From assembly GCA_024695225.1 (NCBI GenBank), contig JAILIO010000188.1, forward strand, positions 1 through 20,222: a DNA stretch of 20,222 nucleotides. Reading direction: 5' to 3'. Shown one piece after another: positions 6,537-13,913 of the stretch. The first letter of the stretch is position 1. The number at the start of each line of letters is the position of its first letter. Source of the stretch: Lachnospiraceae bacterium. GTDB lineage: Bacteria > Bacillota > Clostridia > Lachnospirales > Lachnospiraceae. The translations under genes were made by a program, and so were the position numbers. Under the pieces are notes generated by a model. The model searched no databases, was not told the origin of the DNA, and saw only the letters and a list, made by a program, of their open reading frames with translations.

Positions 6537-8282
6537 ATGGATGATCTCAATTACCAGATAGATCTGCTCAATGCCATGAACCGCAGGCTCATGGATGAGA
6601 GGAAGATGCTGCAGCTGATCATAGATACATCGAGCAGCGCCTATATTTACGTGGATTTCAGGGATAACAGCGTGAGAACACTGGGCTCCTGGAGTCAGTT
6701 CTGGGATTTTGAACTCAAATCTCTTTCGGATTTTGAAAAGATATTTGATACCATAGAGGATGATTATATCATTCCTTTGAGGGATACCATTTATCTGGAA
6801 AAGAAAGGGCTTGAGCTCTCCGGCGTGCAGGCCAAGAGACGCACTGGCGCCATGTGGGTGGAGTGCGAGGCAAATGTCATATATGGAACGGATCACAAGC
6901 CTGAGACAAAGGTGATCAGGTTCAGGGATGTGACGAAATACAACATCCAGAACGAGGAACTGACCTATCTGGTATTTTATGATGAGACCAGCGGGCTGTA
7001 CAACAGGAATTATTTTATACGGCTTCTTGGAAACATGCTGGAAAGGGCGGACGGCCAGGGAGAGACCGTGGCCGTGATGTTCATCAATATCGACAACTTC
7101 CGGAATATCAACGATTCCCTGGGTATCGTTGCGGGGGATGAACTGGTCCAGCAGTTTGGCAAATACCTTAAGGATTTCATGAGCGACAATCTTTTAGTCT
7201 CCAGATTCTCCGGAGATCTGTTCTGCATAGCGGTTTACGCCCCCTCGGGCGAAACCAGCGCAGACCATATCTACGCCAAAATCTGTGAGCAGATGAAGAA
7301 GCCCATATCCCTGAGTTCGGGACAGGAGATCCTGCTCACCATATCCGTTGGGGTGGCTGAGTATCCGGAGGCTGCCACCGGCGCACTGGAACTGGTGAAC
7401 TGCGCTGAGATCGTGATGTTCAAGAACCGTGTCCGCGGGCGTAATTCCATGTCCTATTTCACAAGGGGAGTCCTGAATGAATTCCTGAGCAATGTGGAAA
7501 TGGAAAACAAGCTCAAGGATGCCATATTCAGCAACAATTTCATGATGTATTTCCAACCCCAGTTCAGAACCGACGACGGGACACTGAGAGGGACGGAAGC
7601 TCTCATACGCTGGAGGGATGAGACCGGAAAGTTTATATCTCCCGCAGATTTTATCCCCATCGCGGAACAGAGCGGAACCATCGTTCCCCTGGGGACCTGG
7701 ATCATAGCGGAATCCATAAGGACGTACATGAGCTGGAAGGATATCATGAGGGAGCCCATAATTCTTTCCCTCAATATATCCGCCATACAGTACAGGCAGC
7801 CTGATTTCGTGGAGAATCTGCTGAAGGTCATAAATGAGTACAATATGCCCCCGGAATCACTGGAACTTGAGATCACTGAATCCGTCCTGATAGGTGACTA
7901 CCAGGAGATAATCAAGAAACTGACTCTCCTGAGAGGCTACGGGATAAAGATCTCTCTGGACGATTTCGGCACGGGTTATTCATCTCTCTCATACCTCAAG
8001 AATCTGCCCATAGATACACTTAAGATCGACAAGTCCTTTGTGGACACCATACTGACCGATGAAAACACCCAGGTCATAATGGAGACCGTCATGTATATGG
8101 CCCATAAGCTGATGCTGGAGACCATCGCAGAGGGTGTTGAGACAAGGGAACAGTTCGCTTTTATGGAGGCCATGGACTGCACGGATATACAGGGATATTA
8201 CATGGCAAAACCCATGCCTGCCGATGAGATGGCACAGGTCATAAAGGCGGGCAAGAGTATGATAGGTGTGGATGAGTTATGA
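6537..8282 (+). CDS. PAS-GGDEF-EAL protein, probable c-di-GMP phosphodiesterase
   Basis: This 581-aa protein has no predicted signal peptide or membrane helix, so it should be cytosolic. Residues 1-20 look helical, about 20-135 resemble a PAS sensor fold, about 145-310 are a GGDEF domain and about 320-575 an EAL domain. The GGDEF signature is degenerate: RFSGDLF (SGDLF at 225-229) lacks the second Gly and the catalytic Glu, and no RxxD inhibitory site is visible. The EAL domain keeps the residues needed for metal binding and hydrolysis: EAL (354-356), Asn413 in SLNIS, ELEITES, DDFGTGYSS (Asp475-Asp476), LKIDKSF, AEGVET and QGYYMAKPM. It should therefore linearise c-di-GMP, with the GGDEF part perhaps binding GTP as a regulator (inference). 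The start ATG has only a weak binding site, so translation probably depends on asd just upstream. The end overlaps the next gene by ATGA. Confidence 0.93.
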   Translation: MDDLNYQIDLLNAMNRRLMDERKMLQLIIDTSSSAYIYVDFRDNSVRTLGSWSQFWDFELKSLSDFEKIFDTIEDDYIIPLRDTIYLEKKGLELSGVQAKRRTGAMWVECEANVIYGTDHKPETKVIRFRDVTKYNIQNEELTYLVFYDETSGLYNRNYFIRLLGNMLERADGQGETVAVMFINIDNFRNINDSLGIVAGDELVQQFGKYLKDFMSDNLLVSRFSGDLFCIAVYAPSGETSADHIYAKICEQMKKPISLSSGQEILLTISVGVAEYPEAATGALELVNCAEIVMFKNRVRGRNSMSYFTRGVLNEFLSNVEMENKLKDAIFSNNFMMYFQPQFRTDDGTLRGTEALIRWRDETGKFISPADFIPIAEQSGTIVPLGTWIIAESIRTYMSWKDIMREPIILSLNISAIQYRQPDFVENLLKVINEYNMPPESLELEITESVLIGDYQEIIKKLTLLRGYGIKISLDDFGTGYSSLSYLKNLPIDTLKIDKSFVDTILTDENTQVIMETVMYMAHKLMLETIAEGVETREQFAFMEAMDCTDIQGYYMAKPMPADEMAQVIKAGKSMIGVDEL

Positions 8283-9625
8283 AACTTCCGGAGAGACAAT
8301 ACAGATATCTCGAAGATCTCTACGCAGGAGGCGGCGGAAGGATAGTGATCCTCTACGGACAGAAGTATGCCGGAAAGAGGGAGATCGTAAAGGCATTTTC
8401 CTCAGGAAAGCCTACTGCTTCCTATACCGCATTGAAATGCGAGGACAGGCATCAGAGACGCATAATGAGGGAATACTTCCACACGGATGAGGAGTATCCG
8501 GGATATGACAGTATTTTTGCAATGATATCCGGAAACGCCCGGAAGGGCCGCCTCGTGCTTGCGATATACGATTTTGAAAACGTGATCCGTTCAGACAGTG
8601 ATTTCATGCAGCAGCTGGTTTCATTTGTGGCGTCATCATCGGTCCCCGGAGGTGTGCTGGTACTTCTCATATCTTCTTCCGTGGGCTTTGTCGAGAACGA
8701 TCTGGTGAAGCGCCTGGGAAGTCTTTCCCGCTCTGTCGCCGGTTTCCTCAAGATACCTGTATGCAGTTTCTTTGATCTGAAGGAGTATTTTCCCGCTTAC
8801 AGCCCTGAAGACCGTTTGGGGGTATATGCCGTACTTGGGGGAAGACCCGGTATGTATACCTGTTTTGACCCGGGAAAGAGCCTTCGGGAAAATATAGAGA
8901 ATGTTCTCCTGGACAGGAGAGGGGCGCTCAGCAATGAAGCGGAACTGAGGCTCATGAGATCTCTCAGGGAAACCGCCGTGTACAGCAGCATACTCATGTC
9001 AGTGGCATCGGGTGACAGCAAGCTGAACGATATACATAAGACCACCGGTTTTTCAAGGGCAAAGATAAGCGTGTACCTGGAAAACCTTATCTCATTGGAA
9101 GTTGCCGAAAAGATCTTTTCAGAAGAGACCGGCAACATGGACAATGCAAAGAAGGGTATATACGGGATCTCAGACCCCCTTATGCTCTTCTGGTACAGAT
9201 ATGTATTCCCCAGGGAGTCCGAGCTTTCGGATCTGTCTCCCCGGGATTTTTACGACAGATATATAGGACCCGGATTCAAAGGGTTCTGTGAGGATGCCTT
9301 CAGGGAGGCTGTGGCTCATTATGTGGAGGCGGACAAGACCATATCCGGGGGAAACCGCTGCGGTATCTGGGAAGGAAAGAAGGGCCGGCTGGATCTGATC
9401 TCCGAAAAGGACGACGGGACTTTTCTCGCAGGGATCTGCAGTTATGAGAAAGGGGTCATGGGTTTCGAACAGTATGAAGATATGCTGAAGGTGGCCAAAA
9501 GCGCAAAGATCAGCATATCCCACACAGTCCTCGCAGCAGGGGAAGGATTTGACGAGTCCCTTATGAAAATGAAGGATGATCCGGGGTTCACTCTTCTGAC
9601 CCTTAAGGATCTGGACAGGAAATGA
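8279..9625 (+). CDS. Archaeal-type P-loop ATPase-like protein with C-terminal DUF234-like domain, degenerate motifs
   Basis: The 448-aa layout fits the 'ATPase predominantly from Archaea' family. There is an N-terminal P-loop domain (about 1-215), a winged-helix region with TTGFSRAKISVYLENL (about 255-270), then ISDPLMLFWYRYVFP (297-311) and a C-terminal DUF234-like, nuclease-fold segment. Key residues are eroded. The Walker A region is GQKYAGKRE (27-35), with Arg after Lys instead of Thr/Ser. The Walker B strand RLVLAIYDFEN lacks the usual Asp-Glu pair. In the C-terminal domain RLDLI keeps one acidic residue, but the expected E-x-K is replaced by GICSYE. Catalysis is therefore doubtful and a binding or scaffold role is possible. 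It overlaps the phosphodiesterase gene by 4 nt (ATGA), so the two are probably made together. Its last codons are copied in the downstream tandem repeat. Its function is unknown. Confidence 0.75.
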   Translation: MKLPERQYRYLEDLYAGGGGRIVILYGQKYAGKREIVKAFSSGKPTASYTALKCEDRHQRRIMREYFHTDEEYPGYDSIFAMISGNARKGRLVLAIYDFENVIRSDSDFMQQLVSFVASSSVPGGVLVLLISSSVGFVENDLVKRLGSLSRSVAGFLKIPVCSFFDLKEYFPAYSPEDRLGVYAVLGGRPGMYTCFDPGKSLRENIENVLLDRRGALSNEAELRLMRSLRETAVYSSILMSVASGDSKLNDIHKTTGFSRAKISVYLENLISLEVAEKIFSEETGNMDNAKKGIYGISDPLMLFWYRYVFPRESELSDLSPRDFYDRYIGPGFKGFCEDAFREAVAHYVEADKTISGGNRCGIWEGKKGRLDLISEKDDGTFLAGICSYEKGVMGFEQYEDMLKVAKSAKISISHTVLAAGEGFDESLMKMKDDPGFTLLTLKDLDRK

Positions 9626-9663
9626 CTGCCGGTATGGAATTGAATGATCCGGACAGGAAATGA
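9622..9663 (+). other. Mini-ORF MTAGMELNDPDRK, ATGA-overlapping the ATPase stop
   Basis: ATG 9622 overlaps the ATPase TGA as ATGA and opens a 13-codon frame ending in TGA at 9661-9663. The 38-bp repeat plus the 4-nt overlap equals 42 nt, exactly 14 codons, so the frame reopens at each intact junction. Translation by re-initiation is conceivable but unproven. The peptide may have no function. Confidence 0.3.
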
Positions 9664-9719
9664 CCGCCGGTATGGAATTGAAGTGTCCGGACCGGAAATG
9701 TCTTACGGTATTGAATTAA
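9660..9719 (+). other. Second ATGA-chained mini-ORF (19 aa)
   Basis: ATG 9660 overlaps the stop of the first mini-ORF, again as ATGA. Because unit 3 carries TGT where the stop would be, the frame reads on to TAA at 9717-9719, giving MTAGMELKCPDRKCLTVLN. The chain stops here, since units 3 and 4 have lost the ATGA junction. Confidence 0.25.
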
Positions 9720-9775
9720 ATGATCCGGGCAGGAAGTGTTTTCCGGTATTGAATTGTTTTGCAGGAGGATAGTCC

Positions 9776-10456
9776 ATGGCTGAAGAGATGAAAGCTCTCA
9801 GGACAGAAAATCTTTTTGACCTTAAAGAAAGCGCTGCCGCAGAGCTTTTGCGGGAGCACACATATCCCTGGGAAGCTCTGCCTCTCATAGGAGATTTTAT
9901 CAGAAAACTGGGTGAAACCCTTTCTCCCGAAGAGTATGAGAAAAGGGGGGAGGACATATGGATCGCCCGGGATGCTGTGGTATACGATTCGGTATATATA
10001 AAGGGACCCTGCGTGATCGGCAGGAGGACAGAGGTCAGGCACTGCGCTTTCATTAGAGGAAACGCTTTGGTGGGGGATGACTGTGTCATAGGCAATTCCG
10101 TGGAACTTAAGAATGTGATCATATTTAACAATGCTGAAGTACCCCATTACAATTATGTTGGAGATTCCATACTGGGCTTTCACGCCCACATGGGAGCTGG
10201 GTCCATAACCTCAAATATCAAGGCGGACAGGAAGAATGTAATAGTCAGGGCAGAGGAAAGTGCTATAGAGACCGGACTCAGGAAATTCGGAGCCATGCTG
10301 GGGGATCACGCGGAGATAGGCTGCAATGCCGTTCTGAACCCGGGAACTGTTGTGGGCAGGAATTCCAATGTGTATCCGGTCACCTGCGTCAGAGGCTTTG
10401 TGCCGGAAAACAGCATTTTAAAGAATGACCTGACGCTGGTGGAGAAGGGATCATAA
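9776..10456 (+). CDS. Left-handed beta-helix sugar-nucleotide acyltransferase-like protein (GlmU C-terminal-like)
   Basis: The 226-aa protein has an N-terminal helical region (about 1-58), then hexapeptide-repeat turns (IWIARDAVVYD, VYIKGPCVIG and others) of a left-handed beta-helix. PHYNYVGDSILG (123-134) and GAGSITSNIKAD (140-151) correspond to the acetyltransferase region of GlmU and of related sugar-1-phosphate nucleotidyltransferases. The N-terminal nucleotidyltransferase domain is absent, so it cannot be a bifunctional GlmU. Similar stand-alone proteins are often labelled UDP-N-acetylglucosamine pyrophosphorylase, which this sequence does not support. It may acetylate an amino sugar phosphate or act as a structural partner. 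Translation starts at ATG with a strong GGAGG 8-9 nt upstream. tmcAL begins 1 nt after its stop. Confidence 0.8.
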   Translation: MAEEMKALRTENLFDLKESAAAELLREHTYPWEALPLIGDFIRKLGETLSPEEYEKRGEDIWIARDAVVYDSVYIKGPCVIGRRTEVRHCAFIRGNALVGDDCVIGNSVELKNVIIFNNAEVPHYNYVGDSILGFHAHMGAGSITSNIKADRKNVIVRAEESAIETGLRKFGAMLGDHAEIGCNAVLNPGTVVGRNSNVYPVTCVRGFVPENSILKNDLTLVEKGS

Positions 10457-10457
10457 A

Positions 10458-11630
10458 GTGCATATAACAGGAGTTGTAGCTGAATTCGATCCGTTTCATC
10501 TGGGACACAGGAGGCTTCTCAGAAGGGCGGCGGACAGAAGAGAGGATGAATACTGCGTTGTGGTTATGAGCGGCGCTTTCACGCAAAGAGGTGACTGCGC
10601 TGCTTTTGATGTGGGCTCCAGAACTGAGGCTGCCCTCAGATGCGGTGCCGACGTGGTCTTGGAACTTCCCGTGAGGATATCCTGCTCCGGCGCTGAGGAT
10701 TTCACCCGGGGGTCGGTCTCTCTTTTAGACAGCCTGGGCTGTGTGGACAGGATCTGCTTCGGAAGCGAATCCGGATCCATAGAGGAGCTCACGGATGCGG
10801 TCCGGGTCCTCTCAGACATCAGGGAAGAGGATGTAAATAAAGACCTTCCCCACAGAAAGATCACATATGTGAGGGCCCTTGGCAGATATCTGGACAGCAT
10901 GGGGGAAGCCGGCATCACACATACCATCCGGGAACCCAACAATGTGCTGGGCATAGGCTATCTGAAGGCTTTGAGGGAACTTGACAGCGATATTGAACCT
11001 GTCACCGTAAAAAGAAACAGGCACGGAGGCAGATTTGCTTCCTCTTCGCAGATCAGGAAGGCTTTTTCCGCCGGGGACAGGGACTTTGTGGGCGGCAATA
11101 TCCCCAGGGAGATGATGAGACTTGTGCCTGATATGCTTTTTTCACGGGGACTTGTGAACAACGAGGATTTTTCATTTCTGCTGTACCGGGAGATCCTCTG
11201 TCACACGGCGGATGAACTGTCGGAAGTTTATGAATGCACACCGGATATGGCCAGGCGGATAAAGAAACTGTGCATTCCCGAGATGAGATATTCTGAGTTT
11301 TTAAGACAGGTGAAATCCAGGGATCTGACTGAAAGCAGGGTCAGACGTGTCCTCGCCCATATATTGCTCGGGATCACCGGAGGTCCTGAAAAGCCCATAT
11401 ATACAAGACTTTTGGGCATGAGAAGGGATGCGTCCGATGTGGTCTCCAAGATAAGGAAAAACAGCGCTATCCCCGTCATAGCCAGGAACTCGGATGTGAA
11501 GGAGGAGGGAGACGAAGTGCGCAGGGCTTTCCGTGAGACGCTGCAGTCCAGAAGGCTGTGGGAGGAAGCATGGTACCTGAGATACGGAGTTGCGGCTCCG
11601 GGATCCGACAAGGTGATAGTGGTGGACTGA
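10458..11630 (+). CDS. tmcAL: tRNA(Met) cytidine acetate ligase
   Basis: TmcAL activates acetate with ATP to acetyl-AMP and transfers acetyl to the wobble cytidine (C34) of elongator tRNA-Met, giving ac4C, which sharpens discrimination of AUG from AUA. The 390-aa protein opens with GVVAEFDPFHLGH, whose HLGH (14-17) is the nucleotidyl-transfer motif. VVMSGAFTQRGD, GADVVLELP, CFGSESG and, further on, REPNNVLGIGYLKAL are family blocks. The start is GTG with GGAGAAGGG 8 nt upstream, just after the stop of the beta-helix gene, so the two are one unit. Accuracy at AUG versus AUA would matter in this genome, where ATA is a favoured isoleucine codon. Acetate for the reaction is the product of Pta-AckA encoded further along. 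Confidence 0.92.
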   Translation: MHITGVVAEFDPFHLGHRRLLRRAADRREDEYCVVVMSGAFTQRGDCAAFDVGSRTEAALRCGADVVLELPVRISCSGAEDFTRGSVSLLDSLGCVDRICFGSESGSIEELTDAVRVLSDIREEDVNKDLPHRKITYVRALGRYLDSMGEAGITHTIREPNNVLGIGYLKALRELDSDIEPVTVKRNRHGGRFASSSQIRKAFSAGDRDFVGGNIPREMMRLVPDMLFSRGLVNNEDFSFLLYREILCHTADELSEVYECTPDMARRIKKLCIPEMRYSEFLRQVKSRDLTESRVRRVLAHILLGITGGPEKPIYTRLLGMRRDASDVVSKIRKNSAIPVIARNSDVKEEGDEVRRAFRETLQSRRLWEEAWYLRYGVAAPGSDKVIVVD

Positions 11631-11697
11631 TGCGGAGATCTGTATGTATCAGTCAGTTCACACCACGATCCAGCGCCCTGTGCTTTAACTGCTGTAA

Positions 11698-11725
11698 TTG
11701 AAAATATCCTGATTGCTGATATAAT
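11698..11725 (+). promoter_or_regulatory. Promoter for the suf operon
   Basis: TTGAAA (11698-11703), a 16-bp spacer and TATAAT (11720-11725) precede sufC by 29 nt. An imperfect dyad (CTGATTGC 11709-11716 / GCATCAG 11732-11738) straddles the -10 box and start point and could be an operator. No regulator gene such as iscR or sufR is adjacent. I see nothing else in 11631-11697. Confidence 0.65.
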
Positions 11726-11754
11726 GATTGTGCATCAGAGGAAAGGGAAAGTTT

Positions 11755-12507
11755 ATGAGTTCAGAACTGTTAAAGGTTGAAAAACTGTTTGCCACCGTGG
11801 AAGGGACACAGATATTAAACGGTCTCGATCTCACGGTTGGAGAAGGGGAGACCCATGTGATCATGGGACCCAACGGAGCCGGTAAATCCACCCTCGGGAA
11901 TGTGATAATGGGGAATCCCGTCTATTCGGTGGATTCCGGACATATATATTTCGACGGACAGGATATCACCGCTCTTAAGACGGACGAAAGGGCCAGACTT
12001 GGGATATTTATTTCTTTCCAGTCCCCCCAGGAGGTTCCCGGGATCACCCTGGAACAGTTTATGCGGGCTTCCAGGAGCGCAGTCACCGGTAAGCCCCTTA
12101 AGGTCTTTGCCTTTCAGAAAGAGATGAAGGGCGTCATGGAAACCCTCTCCATGGATCATTCCTATGCGGGAAGGGATCTGAATGTGGGATTCTCCGGGGG
12201 AGAGAAGAAAAAAGCAGAGATACTTCAGATGCTTATGATGAACCCCCGACTCGCCATACTGGACGAGACGGATTCAGGACTTGATGTGGATGCCGTGAAG
12301 GTGGTCTCCGAGGGGATAAGGCAGTTTAAAAAAGAGGGAAATTCACTCATCATCATCACCCATAACGCCAGGATCCTGGAAGGTCTCAAGGTGGACTACA
12401 CCCATGTCCTCTCCAAAGGCAGGATAATAAAGAGCGGGGACAGCTCCCTCGTGGACGAGATAGAGAGAGACGGATTCAAGGGCATCGACGGGGCGGAGCA
12501 GGAGTGA
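11755..12507 (+). CDS. sufC: Fe-S cluster assembly ATPase SufC
   Basis: SufC is the ABC-type ATPase of the cytosolic SufBCD scaffold that builds Fe-S clusters. The 250-aa length is standard. Walker A is GPNGAGKST (38-46), the Q-loop region is FISFQSPQEVPG, the signature is FSGGEKKK (146-153, the SufC variant of LSGGQ) and Walker B with D-loop is LAILDETDSGLD (166-177). The H-loop is ITHNAR. The frame is open from ATG 11728, but ATG 11755 is preferred: AAAGGG lies about 7 nt upstream, 11728 lies within the predicted promoter-to-start interval, and homologues begin about here. First gene of the operon; its TGA overlaps the sufB ATG by one base. Confidence 0.97.
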   Translation: MSSELLKVEKLFATVEGTQILNGLDLTVGEGETHVIMGPNGAGKSTLGNVIMGNPVYSVDSGHIYFDGQDITALKTDERARLGIFISFQSPQEVPGITLEQFMRASRSAVTGKPLKVFAFQKEMKGVMETLSMDHSYAGRDLNVGFSGGEKKKAEILQMLMMNPRLAILDETDSGLDVDAVKVVSEGIRQFKKEGNSLIIITHNARILEGLKVDYTHVLSKGRIIKSGDSSLVDEIERDGFKGIDGAEQE

Positions 12508-13913
12508 TGGAAAAGGACGCGAAAAAATGTGTACGGGATGTGGACCACTCCCTGTACGATTTCAGAGATGAGGACAACTCGTCATTCAAGACATCCGCAG
12601 GTCTCACGCCGGAGATCGTTTCCCAGATAAGCGATGAGAAGCACGATCCTGAATGGATGAGAGAGTTCAGACAGGAATCTTTAAAGATATATAACGGTAT
12701 GAAGATGTCGGACTGGGGACCGCCCATAGACGGTCTGAACATGGACGACATTGTGACATATGTCCGGCCGGACACCGAAATGAAGGGCAAATGGTCGGAG
12801 GTGCCGGATGATATAAAGAACACCTTTGAGAAACTGGGTATACCCGAGGCTGAGAGAAAATCCCTGGCCGGTGTGGGCGCTCAGTACGACTCGGAGGTGG
12901 TGTACCACAATGTCCGTGAGGAAGTGGCAGCCCAGGGGGTTGTCTACACCGATATGGAGAGCGCCATAAACGGCGAGTATGCCGACATGGTGAAAGAGCA
13001 CTTTATGAAACTGGTGCCTCCCACAGATCACAAGTTTGCGGCGCTTCACGGGGCTGTCTGGTCCGGAGGGTCCTTTGTGTATGTGCCGCCCGGAGTGAAA
13101 GTCGACATACCTCTTCAATCCTATTTCAGACTGAACGCCGCAGGGGCAGGTCAGTTTGAACACACCCTTATCATCGTTGACAAGGGCGCATACCTTCATT
13201 TCATAGAAGGGTGTTCCGCACCCAAGTATTCTGTCGCTAATCTCCATGCCGGATGTGTGGAACTCTTTGTGGCGGAAGGGGCGTGGCTCAGATATTCCAC
13301 CATTGAGAACTGGTCAAAGAATATGTACAACCTGAACACAAAGCGTTCTTTGATAGAGAAAGACGGTACCATGGAATGGGTGTCCGGATCCTTTGGATCC
13401 CATACATCCTATCTGTATCCCATGACCATTTTAAAGGGCGATCACTCCAGGATGGAGTATACAGGGATCACCTTTGCGGGCAGGGATCAGCAGCTGGACA
13501 CCGGCGCCAAGGTGGCACATGTGGGAAAGAATACCAGTTCACACATAGTGGCAAAGTCCATTTCAAAGTCCGGTGGGGAATGTGTGTTCAGAAGTTCCGT
13601 GACAGTTGGAAAAGCAGCCTCCGGAACAAAGTCTGCGGTGACCTGTGATTCCCTAATGCTGGATTCCGAGTCCCGTTCAGACACCATACCTGCCATGGAT
13701 ATCAGAAATGATTCCGCAGACATAGGACACGAGGCCAGGATCGGAAGGATAAGCGACGATGCGGTGTTCTATCTGATGAGCCGCGGTATCAGCGAGGAAG
13801 ATGCAAGGGCTATGATAGTCAGCGGATTTGCGGAGCCTGTGGCGAAGGAACTTCCTCTGGAATACGCGGTGGAGATGAACAACCTGATCAAACTGGAGAT
13901 GGATAACGGATAA
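12507..13913 (+). CDS. sufB: Fe-S cluster assembly scaffold protein SufB
   Basis: SufB is the main scaffold subunit, holding the nascent cluster together with SufC and SufD. The 468-aa protein shows the conserved parallel-beta core: FVYVPPGVKVDIPLQSYFR, YLHFIEGCSAPKY, FGSHTSYLYPMTIL, and the SKSGGECVFRSSVTVG region. AVTCDSLMLD contains Cys380, matching the functionally important cysteine of E. coli SufB, and GHEARIGRISDDAVFYLMSRG follows it. ATG 12507 overlaps the sufC stop (TGATG) with GGAG 8 nt upstream. GTG 12504 is a possible alternative one codon earlier. The end overlaps sufD by one base (TAATG). Confidence 0.97.
   Translation: MEKDAKKCVRDVDHSLYDFRDEDNSSFKTSAGLTPEIVSQISDEKHDPEWMREFRQESLKIYNGMKMSDWGPPIDGLNMDDIVTYVRPDTEMKGKWSEVPDDIKNTFEKLGIPEAERKSLAGVGAQYDSEVVYHNVREEVAAQGVVYTDMESAINGEYADMVKEHFMKLVPPTDHKFAALHGAVWSGGSFVYVPPGVKVDIPLQSYFRLNAAGAGQFEHTLIIVDKGAYLHFIEGCSAPKYSVANLHAGCVELFVAEGAWLRYSTIENWSKNMYNLNTKRSLIEKDGTMEWVSGSFGSHTSYLYPMTILKGDHSRMEYTGITFAGRDQQLDTGAKVAHVGKNTSSHIVAKSISKSGGECVFRSSVTVGKAASGTKSAVTCDSLMLDSESRSDTIPAMDIRNDSADIGHEARIGRISDDAVFYLMSRGISEEDARAMIVSGFAEPVAKELPLEYAVEMNNLIKLEMDNG

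Larger units (their letters stand above)
9608..9759 (+). repeat. Four 38-bp tandem repeats seeded from the end of the ATPase gene
   Basis: Four contiguous 38-bp units (9608-9645, 9646-9683, 9684-9721, 9722-9759) share the pattern GATCCGGACAGGAAATGA, then CCGGTATGGAATTGAA. Unit 1 contains the last codons and TGA of the ATPase gene (DLDRK-stop). Units 1 and 2 are almost identical; units 3 and 4 are more diverged. No spacers separate them, so this is not CRISPR. The array fills the whole gap up to the ribosome binding site of the next gene. See the mini-ORF entries and findings. Confidence 0.92.

Noticed and set aside
9608..9759. Possible CRISPR array
   Set aside because: Units are contiguous, with no variable spacers, and diverge from each other; it is a plain tandem duplication.
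11631..11697. Possible riboswitch or T-box upstream of suf
   Set aside because: The stretch has no stable nested stems or T-box element, and it lies upstream of the predicted transcription start.
11728..11754. Earlier ATG start for sufC at 11728
   Set aside because: It sits 3 nt after the -10 box, upstream of the predicted transcription start, and adds nine residues not expected in SufC.
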